From: Plakobranchus ocellatus
Lineage: Eukaryota; Mollusca; Gastropoda; Plakobranchidae
DNA length: 23,959 nt
Direction of reading: 5' to 3'
Assembly (NCBI GenBank): GCA_019648995.1
Contig: BLXT01003199.1
Location: forward strand, 1,163,751 to 1,187,709
This document shows, piece by piece, positions 1 to 12,600 of the stretch. The stretch's first letter is position 1. Each line of letters opens with the position of its first letter. The notes under the pieces are model-generated. The model did not search any database, was not told where the DNA came from, and saw only the letters and a list, made by a program, of their open reading frames with translations. A program made the position numbers and the translations under genes.

Positions 1-17
1 TATATATATATGTATAT

Positions 18-69
<52 letters not shown>
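1..69. repeat. (TA)n microsatellite
   Basis: Almost pure TA repeat with a short (CA) interruption near 18-28. It lies in the intron after CLIP exon 14. The array reaches the window edge, so its full length is unknown. Confidence 0.95.
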
Positions 70-72
<3 letters not shown>

Positions 73-1361
73 GTAGGGAAAAAAATCCGGAGAAGGCTCA
101 TCTCTGTTAGTGACTTAAACAAATTAGTCCCAAGAAGTAGCAACAAGGGCTGAAAATTTATCATCTCAAAATCTATTAATCAGGGATGTCACTATAGAAA
201 CCTTAAAAAATCTGATGCTATCAGGAGCTGGCAATTGTAGCCATGATCTTTTTGTTTCACTATGTTTCACCTTCCTAAAAATTGTGGTATCCCCACCACA
301 AGTACAAACAAAATTAGCCAGCAAACAGAGTCTTATGAAGAATTAATACTTATAAAAAAAATTAAGATTTGAAAATACAATAATTTTTAGGACTTCAGAA
401 TATAATAACCTTTTGAAATTTCCACACAGCAGAAAATGCTAGGACAGTTTTTCCCATGCAAGAGTAAATCCAAACATAGGTTCTGAAAAGCTTTTGGCTA
501 TGCACATTTTTTTTAAAGGGAAAACTATGAAGTCTTTATATCCAGCATCTTCAAAGACTTTGTTACTACAAAGAATTGAAAAAAAAAATCACAGGCTTTT
601 TGCTTTGATTAGTTTTTTTAACAAAGTAAACTTTGGACTTCAAGAACTTTGATAAAAGTTTAAACATAGCAAATACCAACATTTATAGAACAGATAAAAA
701 AAATAATAAACATCCAGGTATAATCTCTGGACAGCCATCTGTCCGACGATGAACATTATATGAAAGCCTCCACTGATATGGAATTTTATCATTTATAAGA
801 TAAAACATAAAGAATAATAACCAAAACACAAATAACACATATAAAAAAATTCACAGAGTGAGCTGGAACTTTGAAAAATAAGTTCAGTCGTTTTATGCTC
901 TCCTTTCTCTATTCTATAAACATATGTAGTAATGAAATTTACCTAGAATGACAGAACTTGTTTGCCATTCATGAGAGGGGTGGGAGGGGTAAATACCATG
1001 CTGCTATTATTTGCAGGACCAGTGACACATAGTAGGATGCCAAAAAGTTCATGGAAGTGGGATTGCAGATAAAAAGGACTTGAAAATAGAAGGGTCATAT
1101 TATTTGGCAAAGGTAATGCCCAAATACAATTTTAATCAAAGGCACGAATGTGAGTATTTTTCCAAAATGAGACAATACTTGAGTGATAAAAAGTCAATAG
1201 ATGAAGACAGCTCTGAAATGTAAACAGAACAATATCACATGAAATAAGCTTCCTCTGTTCTCAGATAAAGTCTTTATTTGAGGAGTTTGCAGGAAACATG
1301 AACTGTAAACTCACACTTATCAGCGGAGGAAAAAAAAAAAAGGAAGCAATGGTTTACTCAC
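70..1361. other. Start of the intron after CLIP exon 14
   Basis: AT-rich intron sequence with A/T runs and no convincing exon. A 52-codon open stretch on the minus strand (about 795-950, after a TTCTAG) is hydrophobic and T-rich and looks like chance. Confidence 0.7.
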
Positions 1362-1478
1362 AAGATCACTGAGCTCCTGGGACATGCTAGACATTTCTCG
1401 TTTCTGTTGAGCCACTTCATCCTCCAGCTCTCTCACACGACTTGTTTTCTCTGCCAACTCAATGCTCACTTGGCTTGT
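1362..1478 (-). CDS. CLIP1: CLIP exon 14: coiled coil, last exon in window
   Basis: A 117-nt, phase 0-0 exon coding residues 619-657, from [18 protein letters not shown] to [11 protein letters not shown]. The [13 protein letters not shown] stretch parallels EKSRIMELEKDL of CLIP-170. The acceptor is GTTCACTTAG and the donor GTGAGT at 1356-1361. The reading frame stays open into the donor, so the gene continues beyond position 1. Confidence 0.91.
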
Positions 1479-4400
1479 CTAAGTGAACAAAGAAAACATC
1501 AAAGTTCCCAAAATAAAATCTTTACAGAATGAATCAAACATATAAAAATTTCCTAAAAAGACAATATTTTGCCCAGTTACCAGAAAAAAGACATCAGATT
1601 TCAAATTTGTTCATAATTTAATTCAAAAGTAGGTTTTTATTAAATAAAACCATATTTTGAAAAAATAAATATAATTAAAATTTTTTTTACATAATTTTGT
1701 CAAATAACCCGAGGGTAATCTTTAGTGTTATAACATGGTTTAAAAGCCTGTGATTGAAAAGAAGCTTCTAATATGATTACTCTTACCATAAGGTATATTC
1801 TGGAGGTTACTATTACAATCAATACACGCCAGCCAGTTGTTTTATTTAGTCCGGACTTAAAACAAATAAAAAACATTTTCACAAACACAATTTTACAAAT
1901 TAAAAAAAAAAAAAAGAATTTCAAAGCACTAGTATACATGGAAATACAAATTGTTATTTGCTGAGAAAAATACAACTATCATGCTGTACCTTTGCCCCAT
2001 CTTCAAGCCTTGATGTTTCATGTGATTTTAATGTAGCCTCTGCTTGTGTTAGCTTGTAGGTCAGATCCTCTATCTGATCTAAATATGCAGTTTGAGCCGA
2101 GTCTGCCTCACTGATGGTTTTAAGTTGGCTTTCCATTTTGCTCTGGTGGGAATTGAACAAAATATACTTCATCATTTAGAAAAACAAATGGCTGCATTAC
2201 AAAATCAGGCGTGGGTTATGGTGAGAAGAAGGCAAAGGGAGGACTTGTGGCAATCAAAAGCAAAATGGTTGGGTACTAAAGTGGTGGACATTTGAGATAT
2301 GTATGAGGAGAAGACATGATCACCAATCCTTACAAGCGAGGACTCATGATAATGATAGGCTATAATTCTGAACGTATCAGCAAGCAGAAAGTAATGACTA
2401 AAAACTCTTTTCTCTCCTGCTCAACTGGCCTCTGATGACTTCAAAATTTCATAACTGAGCAAACTGACATTACACAACTTTTTCATATTAATTTACATAA
2501 ACACCACTTACATCTTCAGGCAAAATCCTTTGAAGAGAGCTTGACGAATAAATTTTGCTAAAATTTAAAAGGGGGCATTGTCATTTCTTTAAAACAGAAA
2601 AATAATTGAAAAATTTAATGTTCACCTTCATTTCATTCAGATCCTTTTCTAGCCCATCTGCTCGATCCTTTTCCTTCTTGGCCTGTCTTTCCAGTTCTTT
2701 CAGCTCAAGTTCACTTGCAGCACTTCCTTTGCCCTTTTTTTTTTAAAAATCAAAAAGAGGAAGATAGGGAGATGCAGGAATATACAAGGTCTTTGTAATA
2801 GAAATTAAATAGAAATTCAGTGAAAATCTAACAATATTTGCACAATCAAATGAAGTGAAGTCTTTCTCATAGACTTAACTCTACGATTATAAATTTCATT
2901 TAGCACATAGCCATGCATTCAGCAAAATTTGAAGATATGTTGGCAATATGAAATCAATACAAATTACTAAGTTAATCTTAAAGGTTTAATACATTACATG
3001 ATGCACCTAAAAGAATGAGCCAGGAGCCACGATGATCTTCACAGAAATAAACTTTATTATTTTAACTAACATGGTTATTTTTATTTTAAAAGACTTATTT
3101 CTTAACACTTGTTAAAATGAGACACAAATAACATTTGACATCATCTAAAACTATTTTTTCTATGTTTTGTTGGGATTAAAACTTTTTGTGGATATGTTGA
3201 ACCTGTGTCAAGGTATTCAATAATTTCTTTTGAAACAGAATCTCCTTTTCTCAACTGTGTTATTTTCAACATTCTACGCATTTGGACTGGCCTCCAGTCA
3301 ATTACATCATTCAATTAAAAAAAAAATTGGATGACTGAGAAATTGAGTAAGAATACCATATACTGCACCAAACATACATCAGATTCATCTTTGAGAGCTT
3401 CCTCTTCCAACTGGAATTGTAGATCTTCTACTTTTCTGAAATACACAATATGGAATATGTACATATTTTTTGGCAAATTAAAAGTGATTTACACTGTACA
3501 AGAAATATAAAGCTACCAAATAAAAAAGTGTGTGTGTGTTGAGGTAGTGGAAGGTGAAAACCAGAAAAGTACAGAGGAAATCTCCTGTGACAAGTGACAA
3601 TATGCATATACAGATATGGCTATATAATTGGCTCATACAGCTTTAGCCAAGAACTGATATTTCTCTGATTAAGGAACACAAGTTTTGAGACCAATGTTAA
3701 CCAATCTGATGTCAAATGTAATAACTTTGAAAGAATAAAAGTGTACTTTGTTTTACAGGCACAACTCTTTTCCCCTCGATTTCAATACTCTATAATCATT
3801 CAAACACATACATATGGCTTTGTCTAGTTACAAGAAACATAGACTTACAAGTCTCCTTTCCTTCCCCCCCAATTACCACAGGAGAATATTCTCTCCTGAT
3901 TAAAATATAAAAATAAACCAAGACAAGTGTTCCCTCAGGTAAAAAATCTACCTCAATTGAAGCATCTTGAGACCGCAAAGATGCCACATTTCAGCAACAT
4001 ATGATAAGCACAATATGCATTAACAACCCAAACCGTTTATGCTCCACATGCTTGGGACCATGTGAAAAGCTTGAGAAGCTTGAAAATATACAACATTATA
4101 ACAAATGTTTCACCTTTTCTCCTCCTCCAAGAAAGCCAGAAGTTCTGTTTTCTCATTCTCCAGGTCTGTAACCATTGCCCTGTATTTGTTGATTTGCTCC
4201 TCTGCATCCATCCGCAACCTGTCCTGCTCAGACTTCATACTGCTCATCTTTCCCTCAGCCTAAGGCAGGAAATTGACAAGGTTTATAAATACAACTGCAG
4301 AGTCAGCAAAAAGACTGAAAGCAGATGTTTTTTTTTTATCCTAGAATTCTTCATGTAAATCCATAACCCAAAACGAATAATTTGTCTGTGCTCCCTCGAG

Positions 4401-7400
4401 TCCAATCAGCATGTATTCGATAGCTTGGTCACTTTAAGACTTGAAGACTGAGAGATAACAAGGATGCGGACGCAAATTACCTCAGAAGACCAGGTACTAA
4501 AAAAAAAAACCTAACTCCTAGTTCAGCAATCCTTGTCCATTGTATGTAGCTCATTTTACTTTAAAAAAGGTTTTTGTGCTAGATATAAGTGTCATGATAA
4601 AGGATAATAGGAAAAGAGATTTTAGCCAAGTTACCATCCTAGAGTTATACCTAAAAAAATTTTTTATTTTTGAAACATGGACAAATCTTAGAATTGCTTC
4701 AATAGAGTCTCTAGCTAAGAATTGTTTGGGTAAACACCTAAACAAAGGGCCATTACTCTGAAGGTTCTCTCTAATTTCTTTTTCAATGGAAACAAAAACG
4801 AAGAAAATAAACAACTTGTGCATCCTCCTCATACCTATGGCAAGAAACTTGTGGAAAATAAAGCAAAGTTAACTAACGCACGCTGGGAATAAATATTTAA
4901 TTATATAATAAAAGGATCTTGAAGATGCTCTAGTGATATACTAACCTATGAAAATATGTATTATAATGTTTAAAAAAGAAAAAAAGTATAGTGAAAGAAT
5001 ACAACCACCAACTCAAATTTATAAGAACAAATTAAACAATACAGAGCATATGTGACAACATGTCGCCCGTAAGGCTTTATCAAGTAAAAAAATTTAAAAA
5101 AATTTGAGTTGGTGGTTGTATTCTTTTACTATATTTATTTCATTTCCTTTAACCACCATTGGATCTTCAGGACCCTTGAACTTATTTATATGTTTCTGAG
5201 AGTGTGATATTTCTATACCTTTTTTTTTACTTCTACTTAAAAAAAAAAAGGAAAGAAAGAAAAAATAGCAAAATACAAAATCAGATTTTTGAAAGCCTTT
5301 TTCAGAAATATTTATAGGAATATGACATAAAAAATTGTTATAAATCTTTAACAAAACAAAATAAAAAAAGTTGAGATTACATATGCCTCATACAGATGCA
5401 CCTACTACTGAAAATGATCGGGGAAAAAAAAAAAAACCAACTAAAACATCCAGAGTGTAAACTAGGCAGATCAGAAAAAAAGAACGGCAAAAACAATCAT
5501 GTGGGAAATTGATATTCTGACAGAAAAAAAACAAAATGTGCTGCTAATGTTGTTAAACATGTTTTTTTTTTTTGTTTCAAACAACAACAAAAAAACCCCA
5601 CACAGCTAACAGATACAAACTTGTATTATATCTAGAATAGTAGGATAATACGAATTGACACACATTCACGTCGTCACTTATCTATGACGTTGCAATACTT
5701 AAGACATGCATGGTGGCTGGAAAAAAAATAAATGCAATCAAAACCCCAGTCTAGACCAGGCCTGCAATCCATGGGCAAATTGTTTTTTTTTTTTATTTTC
5801 GAATCGTTAGAGGCAATTTTCTAGACTTGCCATGAAAATGTGGTGATGTGAAACACAGGTCATTTTCTGGTAGAACTCAAAACAAATCTGGAAGATCCAG
5901 AACAGTATGCATTCTACTCAGAATACTGCTCTGTTTATGATATTCCAAAACACACTCCATGTCAGAATGAATCACCGTAGATATAAAAGAACCTGTGACA
6001 CTTAAGAGCCTGTATAAGATGCTATTCCTATTACAATTTTATTAGAGTTACATTTCTGTTTTCTACTCATTTTTTAGAGATACCACATTGTGTAGTATCA
6101 CACAAAGTAAGGTAAAGGCATAGGATTATAAAATGCGGAGTACAAAATAACCATGATGGTCTCACCTCATCTACATGAGCTGCAGCCCTTGCAACCTCCG
6201 ACCTCTCTAGATCTCTCTCCCTCAACAGTTGCTCTATGTGTTCTTCTTTCTCCTTTAGAGCTTTCTGTTGGTTCATTAAATGAAGAGAGTAAAAGCTTCA
6301 GAACGTGGGGAAGGAAAATAACATAATGACATAAAAGTGCTTATCAAAATGTTTTTTGTTAATGAATAAAAATTACTTTTGCTTTGTTTTTCCTTTCAAA
6401 TTTATTCTCTAATTAGGAGGATATTAGTGGCCTCTCTTATGGATAGAAAAACAAAAAAGCATATGGATGTGCACCAGCAAATTTTTAAGCTGTGGGTGAA
6501 AGGCAAAAAAAAATTTAAAAAAAAAAAGAATAGATGAAAAAAAAATCATTGAGTGTTGTGATATAATCATTAATGTAATTACAAAAAATATACATTAATC
6601 ATATATGAAAAGCATATTCCAGCAGGCAGTAAAATGCATTCATAATACAAACCATAAACTGATGCCAAAACTGCTGATATACCATAGAATAACAGGATGA
6701 AGTCTGTATAAAATTGTTTTTGAAAAAGATACACATTTTTATCATTGTGAGTCCCTGCTTATTTGACATAATTATATTCTATCAAACAATGCTGGGGTGG
6801 TGCATTTTTGGCCGAAAGTTTGCAGTGAGAGGAAGTCAACTGCTGCATAGAGTTTTTAGTTTCTTTTCACATCTTTGCTATGAGAGGATAGGACAATCTA
6901 ACACAAGAGTTACTTAGTCAATTGTGTCAGGGGCTACAACTCACCTGTAAGGCAGCAGTTGTTGCTGTTAGATTTAAAGTACTGGGCCTTTGTCCTGTTT
7001 TTGAAGCCTGGAGATTATGGATTAAGGCAAGGAATGGTGAGAGAAATACAGGAGCTTTCCTCCGTGCAAACAGAAGCGATAAACAATATTGTACATGAAA
7101 GCAATCTTACATAGGAGGAGCATAAAAATGGTTTTAGAATGCCAAGGGTTACATTTGCATCTCAAGAATATGAAACTTTTTAAAGATATAAAGCAAAAGC
7201 CTTCAATAAATATTTTGAGACCAATCCTAATAGTTGAATATTGCATACTAACTTTTGTGAAAAGCAAATTTTAAGCTTCTCCACTTTTTTTACAATGCTT
7301 TTTTCCAAACACTTCATTAGTCTCAACTAACTCATTTTGATTGGCATCAAGTGACATATTAACTAAATAACAAATGTAAAAAATGAGCTAATTCTTTATA

Positions 7401-7953
7401 CATCTTATCGTTTTCTCTTAACATGATGACAATTACTAATATTATTACCAATATGATTTTAATTGTATTAGTGTTGTTCTTGATGTTCATACGAGCCTAA
7501 TATCCAAATTCAGTTATGTTTATCATCTTGTATAGTAATCAATGCGCCGATTTCCAAACCTCACTGCTGATACTCCCCTTTGTTTCCTTTTGTTTGTTCT
7601 AGAGGGAAAGTGGGGTGCTAGCACTACGATAACACTGAAAGTATTAGTATGGGCTTCAACTTTTGTTTCAGAAATAACATGAACTTAAGGTGATGGAAGT
7701 ATGGCTTATTAGTAACATGCATAAATATGATCAGAATGGAAAAACGTTAAAAGATAAAAATATGAAAGCAACCCATTATCTTTTACAGGGACATTTTTTA
7801 ATTCTGAATCAGATTGATTGTTGTTTAGATCGATGATTAATCAATAAATACAGATAATGTCAGGGATGATACAGTAAGTGTGTGTTTGTCAGTGAGAGCG
7901 ATGAAGAGAGAGGGGGAGAGCGAGCGAGAGAGAGGAAGAGAGAGGAAGAGAGA

Positions 7954-8021
<68 letters not shown>

Positions 8022-9624
8022 ATATTTTCAGCTTATCAAGGAATTAAGTAAAGACTGTGACCCTAAAATTACCTTTGCATGCTTTTGCATTTCATTCTGA
8101 TACAATACATGCTATCTTTTTTTATTACCTTTTTGTTTTTCACACAAATCATTTTTTTTTAAACTCAGTAATGAAATATTCAATTGAAACAAAATATATG
8201 AGAAAATTCTTAATTGAGTAATATACAAAAGCCAATAATTCCACAAGTATCCTCATTGCATGCTTTCTCATGCTGTTAGCAACAAAGCATAAAAATTTGT
8301 GAAATTTCCACAAAAGGAAAAGCACGATTAACTTACTGCTATAGTGACCAGGACAAAGGAAAAAATAAAATATATAAAGACTTGCTTCAAGAAATCCATG
8401 CTATTGTGATACTTCCATATTAGCTTTGTTTATTAAACTACAATTAAACAATAAATTTCAGTCAATTTTTTTGATTATTGCTAAAAGAAAAAAAATATAC
8501 ATGCACTTAACTATTCGAACTCCTTATAAAATTATGTGATAACAATATGGCTTGACAATTGACCTTCATTGTTGTTTAATGAAATTTCAGAGCAAAGTTA
8601 TCAAAATTTAGTGCAACATCAAAAAATGCAACCAAATACATGCAGCATAGAGAGAGAGGTGGAGTTTTGAGGTAAACAGACAAATCAAAAGATCAGCAGT
8701 TTGGAAACTACAGAGCCAGACATCTTCACAGTTTAACTTGTCTACAACAGAGACACATCAGTGATACAATAAAGACACAATGGAACCACAATACAGACAA
8801 TAGAAATGCAACAGAGATACAATGGAATTATGAAAGAGATGCCATGGAAATATACATGTTCCTCTTAAGTCTCCTCCCAATGAAATATATGATACTGTAC
8901 TTGTAGATATATCTTCAGATGAAATTAGTCCAAACAAGTCACCAAGCTGTGCCTGTATTTATTATTTCATTTCACAGGCTGTGGAATTTGCACTGTCTAT
9001 TAAAATATTAAAATTCCTTGGCAGAATAAATATTACCATTCAATTTTCCAAGGAATCAGCTATAATGAACATAAAGTGAACTACACAAGCGAATTTTCTC
9101 AAGACTAGTTTTGACTACAAGATTATAGGTATTCAAAGAATGAGAGAAGCAAACAGATGAATAATGGTAACAAATTTAGAAAAAAAGTATGTCTAAGTGA
9201 AGTGAAAGTGATTATTACTCAAGACTGATTGTACAGATGAAAGTGTCAGTGATTACTTAATGATGCAGTTAAATGTATAGGGATGATGAGGGCATTAGTG
9301 ATTGAAACTTGAAAGAAATGACCTTTAAAGGTGATGGTAACACCGACTAAACTGTGACATTTTTTAGTAAAAGCAAAGACAAATGATGAGCAATAATGGG
9401 ATTTTAGAAAAAAAAAAATAATGATAATAAAATAAAAAGCACTTAAAATGGTTGTAACCCAGAAAAATTTGCATTATTTTGAGTTGTTGGTAACACTGGT
9501 TAATGACAAATATGTCCAAAGCAAGTGATAATTTATCAACAAGGTGAAGAAACAAAAGCAAGTTTCCATTAAGCTTAAATGAAAAATGATAAAAGTGGCA
9601 AAAGGGAGCAATGAAAAGAAGAGA

Positions 9625-9667
<43 letters not shown>

Positions 9668-12600
9668 ATAATGGAATATAAAAATGGATGAGAAAGCAAT
9701 CTCAAGACAAAAATACTGCCTCAAGAGCAAAGTTGATCTGCGCCAGGTGAAAAATATTCCCTCCGATATGCAGGCAAGCTTCTAACAGCCCAAAATACCG
9801 ACAAAGGTGAAAATATTTCTGTTCATTGGCATGTATGGCTAAAAGTGCTGTGACTATTAAATCTATGTTTTATCATTCCATTTCTATTATTATTGCAGCA
9901 ATCTTCTGACATTAACAGTTGTCCAGTGATTCATTGTGTGTTGGAAAACAATAAATCAAAGGTTATCCCTGCATGACCATGGATTTTCCTTCCTATAGAG
10001 AGAAGTGGAAAAACTTTACACACTTTACACTGATTTCCTTAAGTTGTCAGCTTTCTCAAGCTTGATTTGATCACTTCATTGTTGATGAAATGGACACAAA
10101 TTTATAACTGCAATGACAGCTTTCAACAGGGATAAAAACTACTAGGGAACTTGTTGAAGGACATTGAGGGACATTGCGGAAAGTTATTTGATTTTCAATA
10201 AAAGATTAGCATAATGAGATGGGGGGAGAGGGAAGGGGAAGAAGTGTTAATATACACAAAATGAGGGGTGAAATCATGAAAAAGTGACGGCAAATAAAGA
10301 AAAAGAATGAAAATGAAGCAAAAATAATACTTTTGAGGCATTTCTGTCGCGAGGCGTAAACTGAAAGAAACCAATTGTTGTATCAAAATATCAATTCAGC
10401 GACAACAATGCAGCAAAATGCAACAAGTATGGGTCAATAAAAAGATAAACTGGTTTTATTTTTAAAATTTATTTCTTCATTTGGAAATGCATCTCCTGTA
10501 TATTTTTCAATTTCTCTCCTCAACATTAATAACAATTTTGTTTACAAATATTGTCACAAAACAATTAACATGGTTGTCAAAACAGGCCAATTAACTAGGT
10601 GAATATCCAAGCAAATAACCATTGTTGCACAAGCACATTCATAGTAACATTTAGGAAAAAAGCTAAGATCTCAAAGAATGCAGAGGAAAATATTTGATAC
10701 ATTCATGCTAATCCTTTCAGAAGTTTTTTTTCACCCGACTATCAACCGCTGCTGTTTATACACATAAACTTTTTCTGATATTCATGATATCAACCTTAAT
10801 AATCCAGCTTTATTGTTCTTGTCTCTGGTCTTTCTTTTCAATACATCTGATAACCACATAAATATTATCAGTGTATTTCAGTAGAATAATTTCCTGGTCC
10901 TTCTGAGCATTTCTGTTGCTGAACAACACTTATTTTAACCTGAAGCAGGTGACAAAATCTGAAAGTGCTGATGTGCTTTAAATAGGTTGCAATTTAAAAT
11001 CAAAAGATATGAAAAAGGAAAAACACATTACTCTTGTTATTACTGCCTGGCAAGGGTTTAACTGAAAATAGAGAGGCACGTACACACACAAATCATTTTA
11101 GCATATGTTGCAACAAACGTTCAGCAGTTGTTAAGAAAAGTTATATTAACATGAACAGTATCTTGACATTGTTGATCATGGATAATTCTGGACAACTAAT
11201 AACAAATCTTTAGAAAAAACCTGCTATGTTTCTCCCAATTTATTTGGTGTTTGGTTCTGCTAGCGATGAGACAGAATACCACACAATGTGTGTAAGAATA
11301 TCTTCACCATAGCAGAAAAATGTACGCCTGCCCAATGAGACGAGAGCAAGCTTTTTAAGTGGAGACTTGAGCATGGACTGTAGATTATAATTAGAGTTTG
11401 CCACCTAAAAAAATTATTTTTGTAAGACTAAAAAAAAACAAAAAACAAAAGTTATAACAAACAATATAATTTATTTATTGCTAAAAAGCTTTGGTTCAAA
11501 ATGTTGAAACCACAGTTTATCAAGAATTTGCGAAAACTGATTAGCTCTATTAGAATCAAAGCAAAAAAAAAAAAATGCGAAGAACTGCAACAAATACTGA
11601 CATACAAAAACTATTTGTATCTGCCTGAAGTCATGGCTATACCCAAAATGAATTGAAAATTTAACCTTTAAGCAGAGATGCCATGATAAACATACGTCAA
11701 TGGATTTAATTTAAAGGTAGGCGGCCCATCAAGTGACACTGCCTTACAAACAAAACTAACCATACCAACCATGAATATGCTCAAACTAAAAAGTGAAGAT
11801 TTAATAAAATTATAATAAACACTACCAAAGATGGAATGACTGATTCAAGCAAAAAATGAAGAATTTGCATGCACCAAAGACTCTGATATAATTGAGGAGT
11901 GAACTAGAATTTCATGCTTAATATTGTTATTTTACATGAGCCGATGAAATGCTCTTTGAAAAATTTATTATCTTTAATTTACAGGTCTAGAATTTATTTT
12001 GAAATTCCCTTGCTGTCAAACATCAGATCACACTGTAGGATGAAAAAGCTCTTATCTTTAATTATTTATTTTTTACATGATTTGTGTGTGNNNNNNNNNN
12101 NNNNNNNNNNGGATAAGGACATCCAAAGGTTTAGCTTGAAATTCGAAGACCATTCCTCCAGAGGAACAGAAAGATTTGGCAAATTCACAGTGAGAAATGG
12201 GCAATGTTAAAACGAAGATTGAAAATGGAAAATGATACGAAGATGCACATTTCAAATTTGAGCTAATGATAAAATGACAACACATTTAGGACACTCGGGG
12301 TTTAAGTTGAATGAAAGATAAAAAGGAGAACACATGTATGAGGAACACTTAACACTCGAGGAAAGCAGGAAAGGATAAAAAATGCTGCATGTACCTGGTT
12401 GGCTAGGGAGGTGACGCCCAACCTTACCCGCGATCTGGACACACTCGATGCTGTTGATGACAGAGAGGAAACACTCTCTTGGCTTCCGCTACGCTCACGT
12501 GATGCACGCAAGCTGGTAGACATTAAGGGCCTTGAGTGTGGTGATGGTGTTGACGTGGCTGAACCTCCAGCTCGTGAAATTTTGTGCACTGGTGCAAATA

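Larger units (their letters stand above)
7008..12394. other. Largest CLIP intron (5.4 kb), between exons 7 and 8
   Basis: A phase-0 intron separating the CAP-Gly/serine-rich half from the coiled-coil half. It contains two (GA)n arrays, a degenerate 22-bp minisatellite, a 20-N assembly gap, the candidate alternative terminal exon at 11240-11404 and the signal-peptide-like ORF at 8328-8399. Because of the gap its true length is uncertain. Confidence 0.8.

Noticed and set aside
795..950. 52-codon open stretch on the minus strand after a TTCTAG acceptor-like site
   Set aside because: It is T-rich and hydrophobic, with no coiled-coil character and no poly(A) signal or good donor; likely chance.
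7882..8100. + strand ORF with a long Glu/Arg repeat
   Set aside because: It is a translation of the (GA)n microsatellite; flanking residues have no coding character.
8978..9079. + strand open stretch after a good acceptor-like TTTCACAG
   Set aside because: Only 33 codons, no donor or partner exon on the + strand, and no recognisable content.
9185..9350. Loose recurrence of GTGATT and GATGATG blocks
   Set aside because: No stable period could be established by eye; probably just low-complexity sequence.
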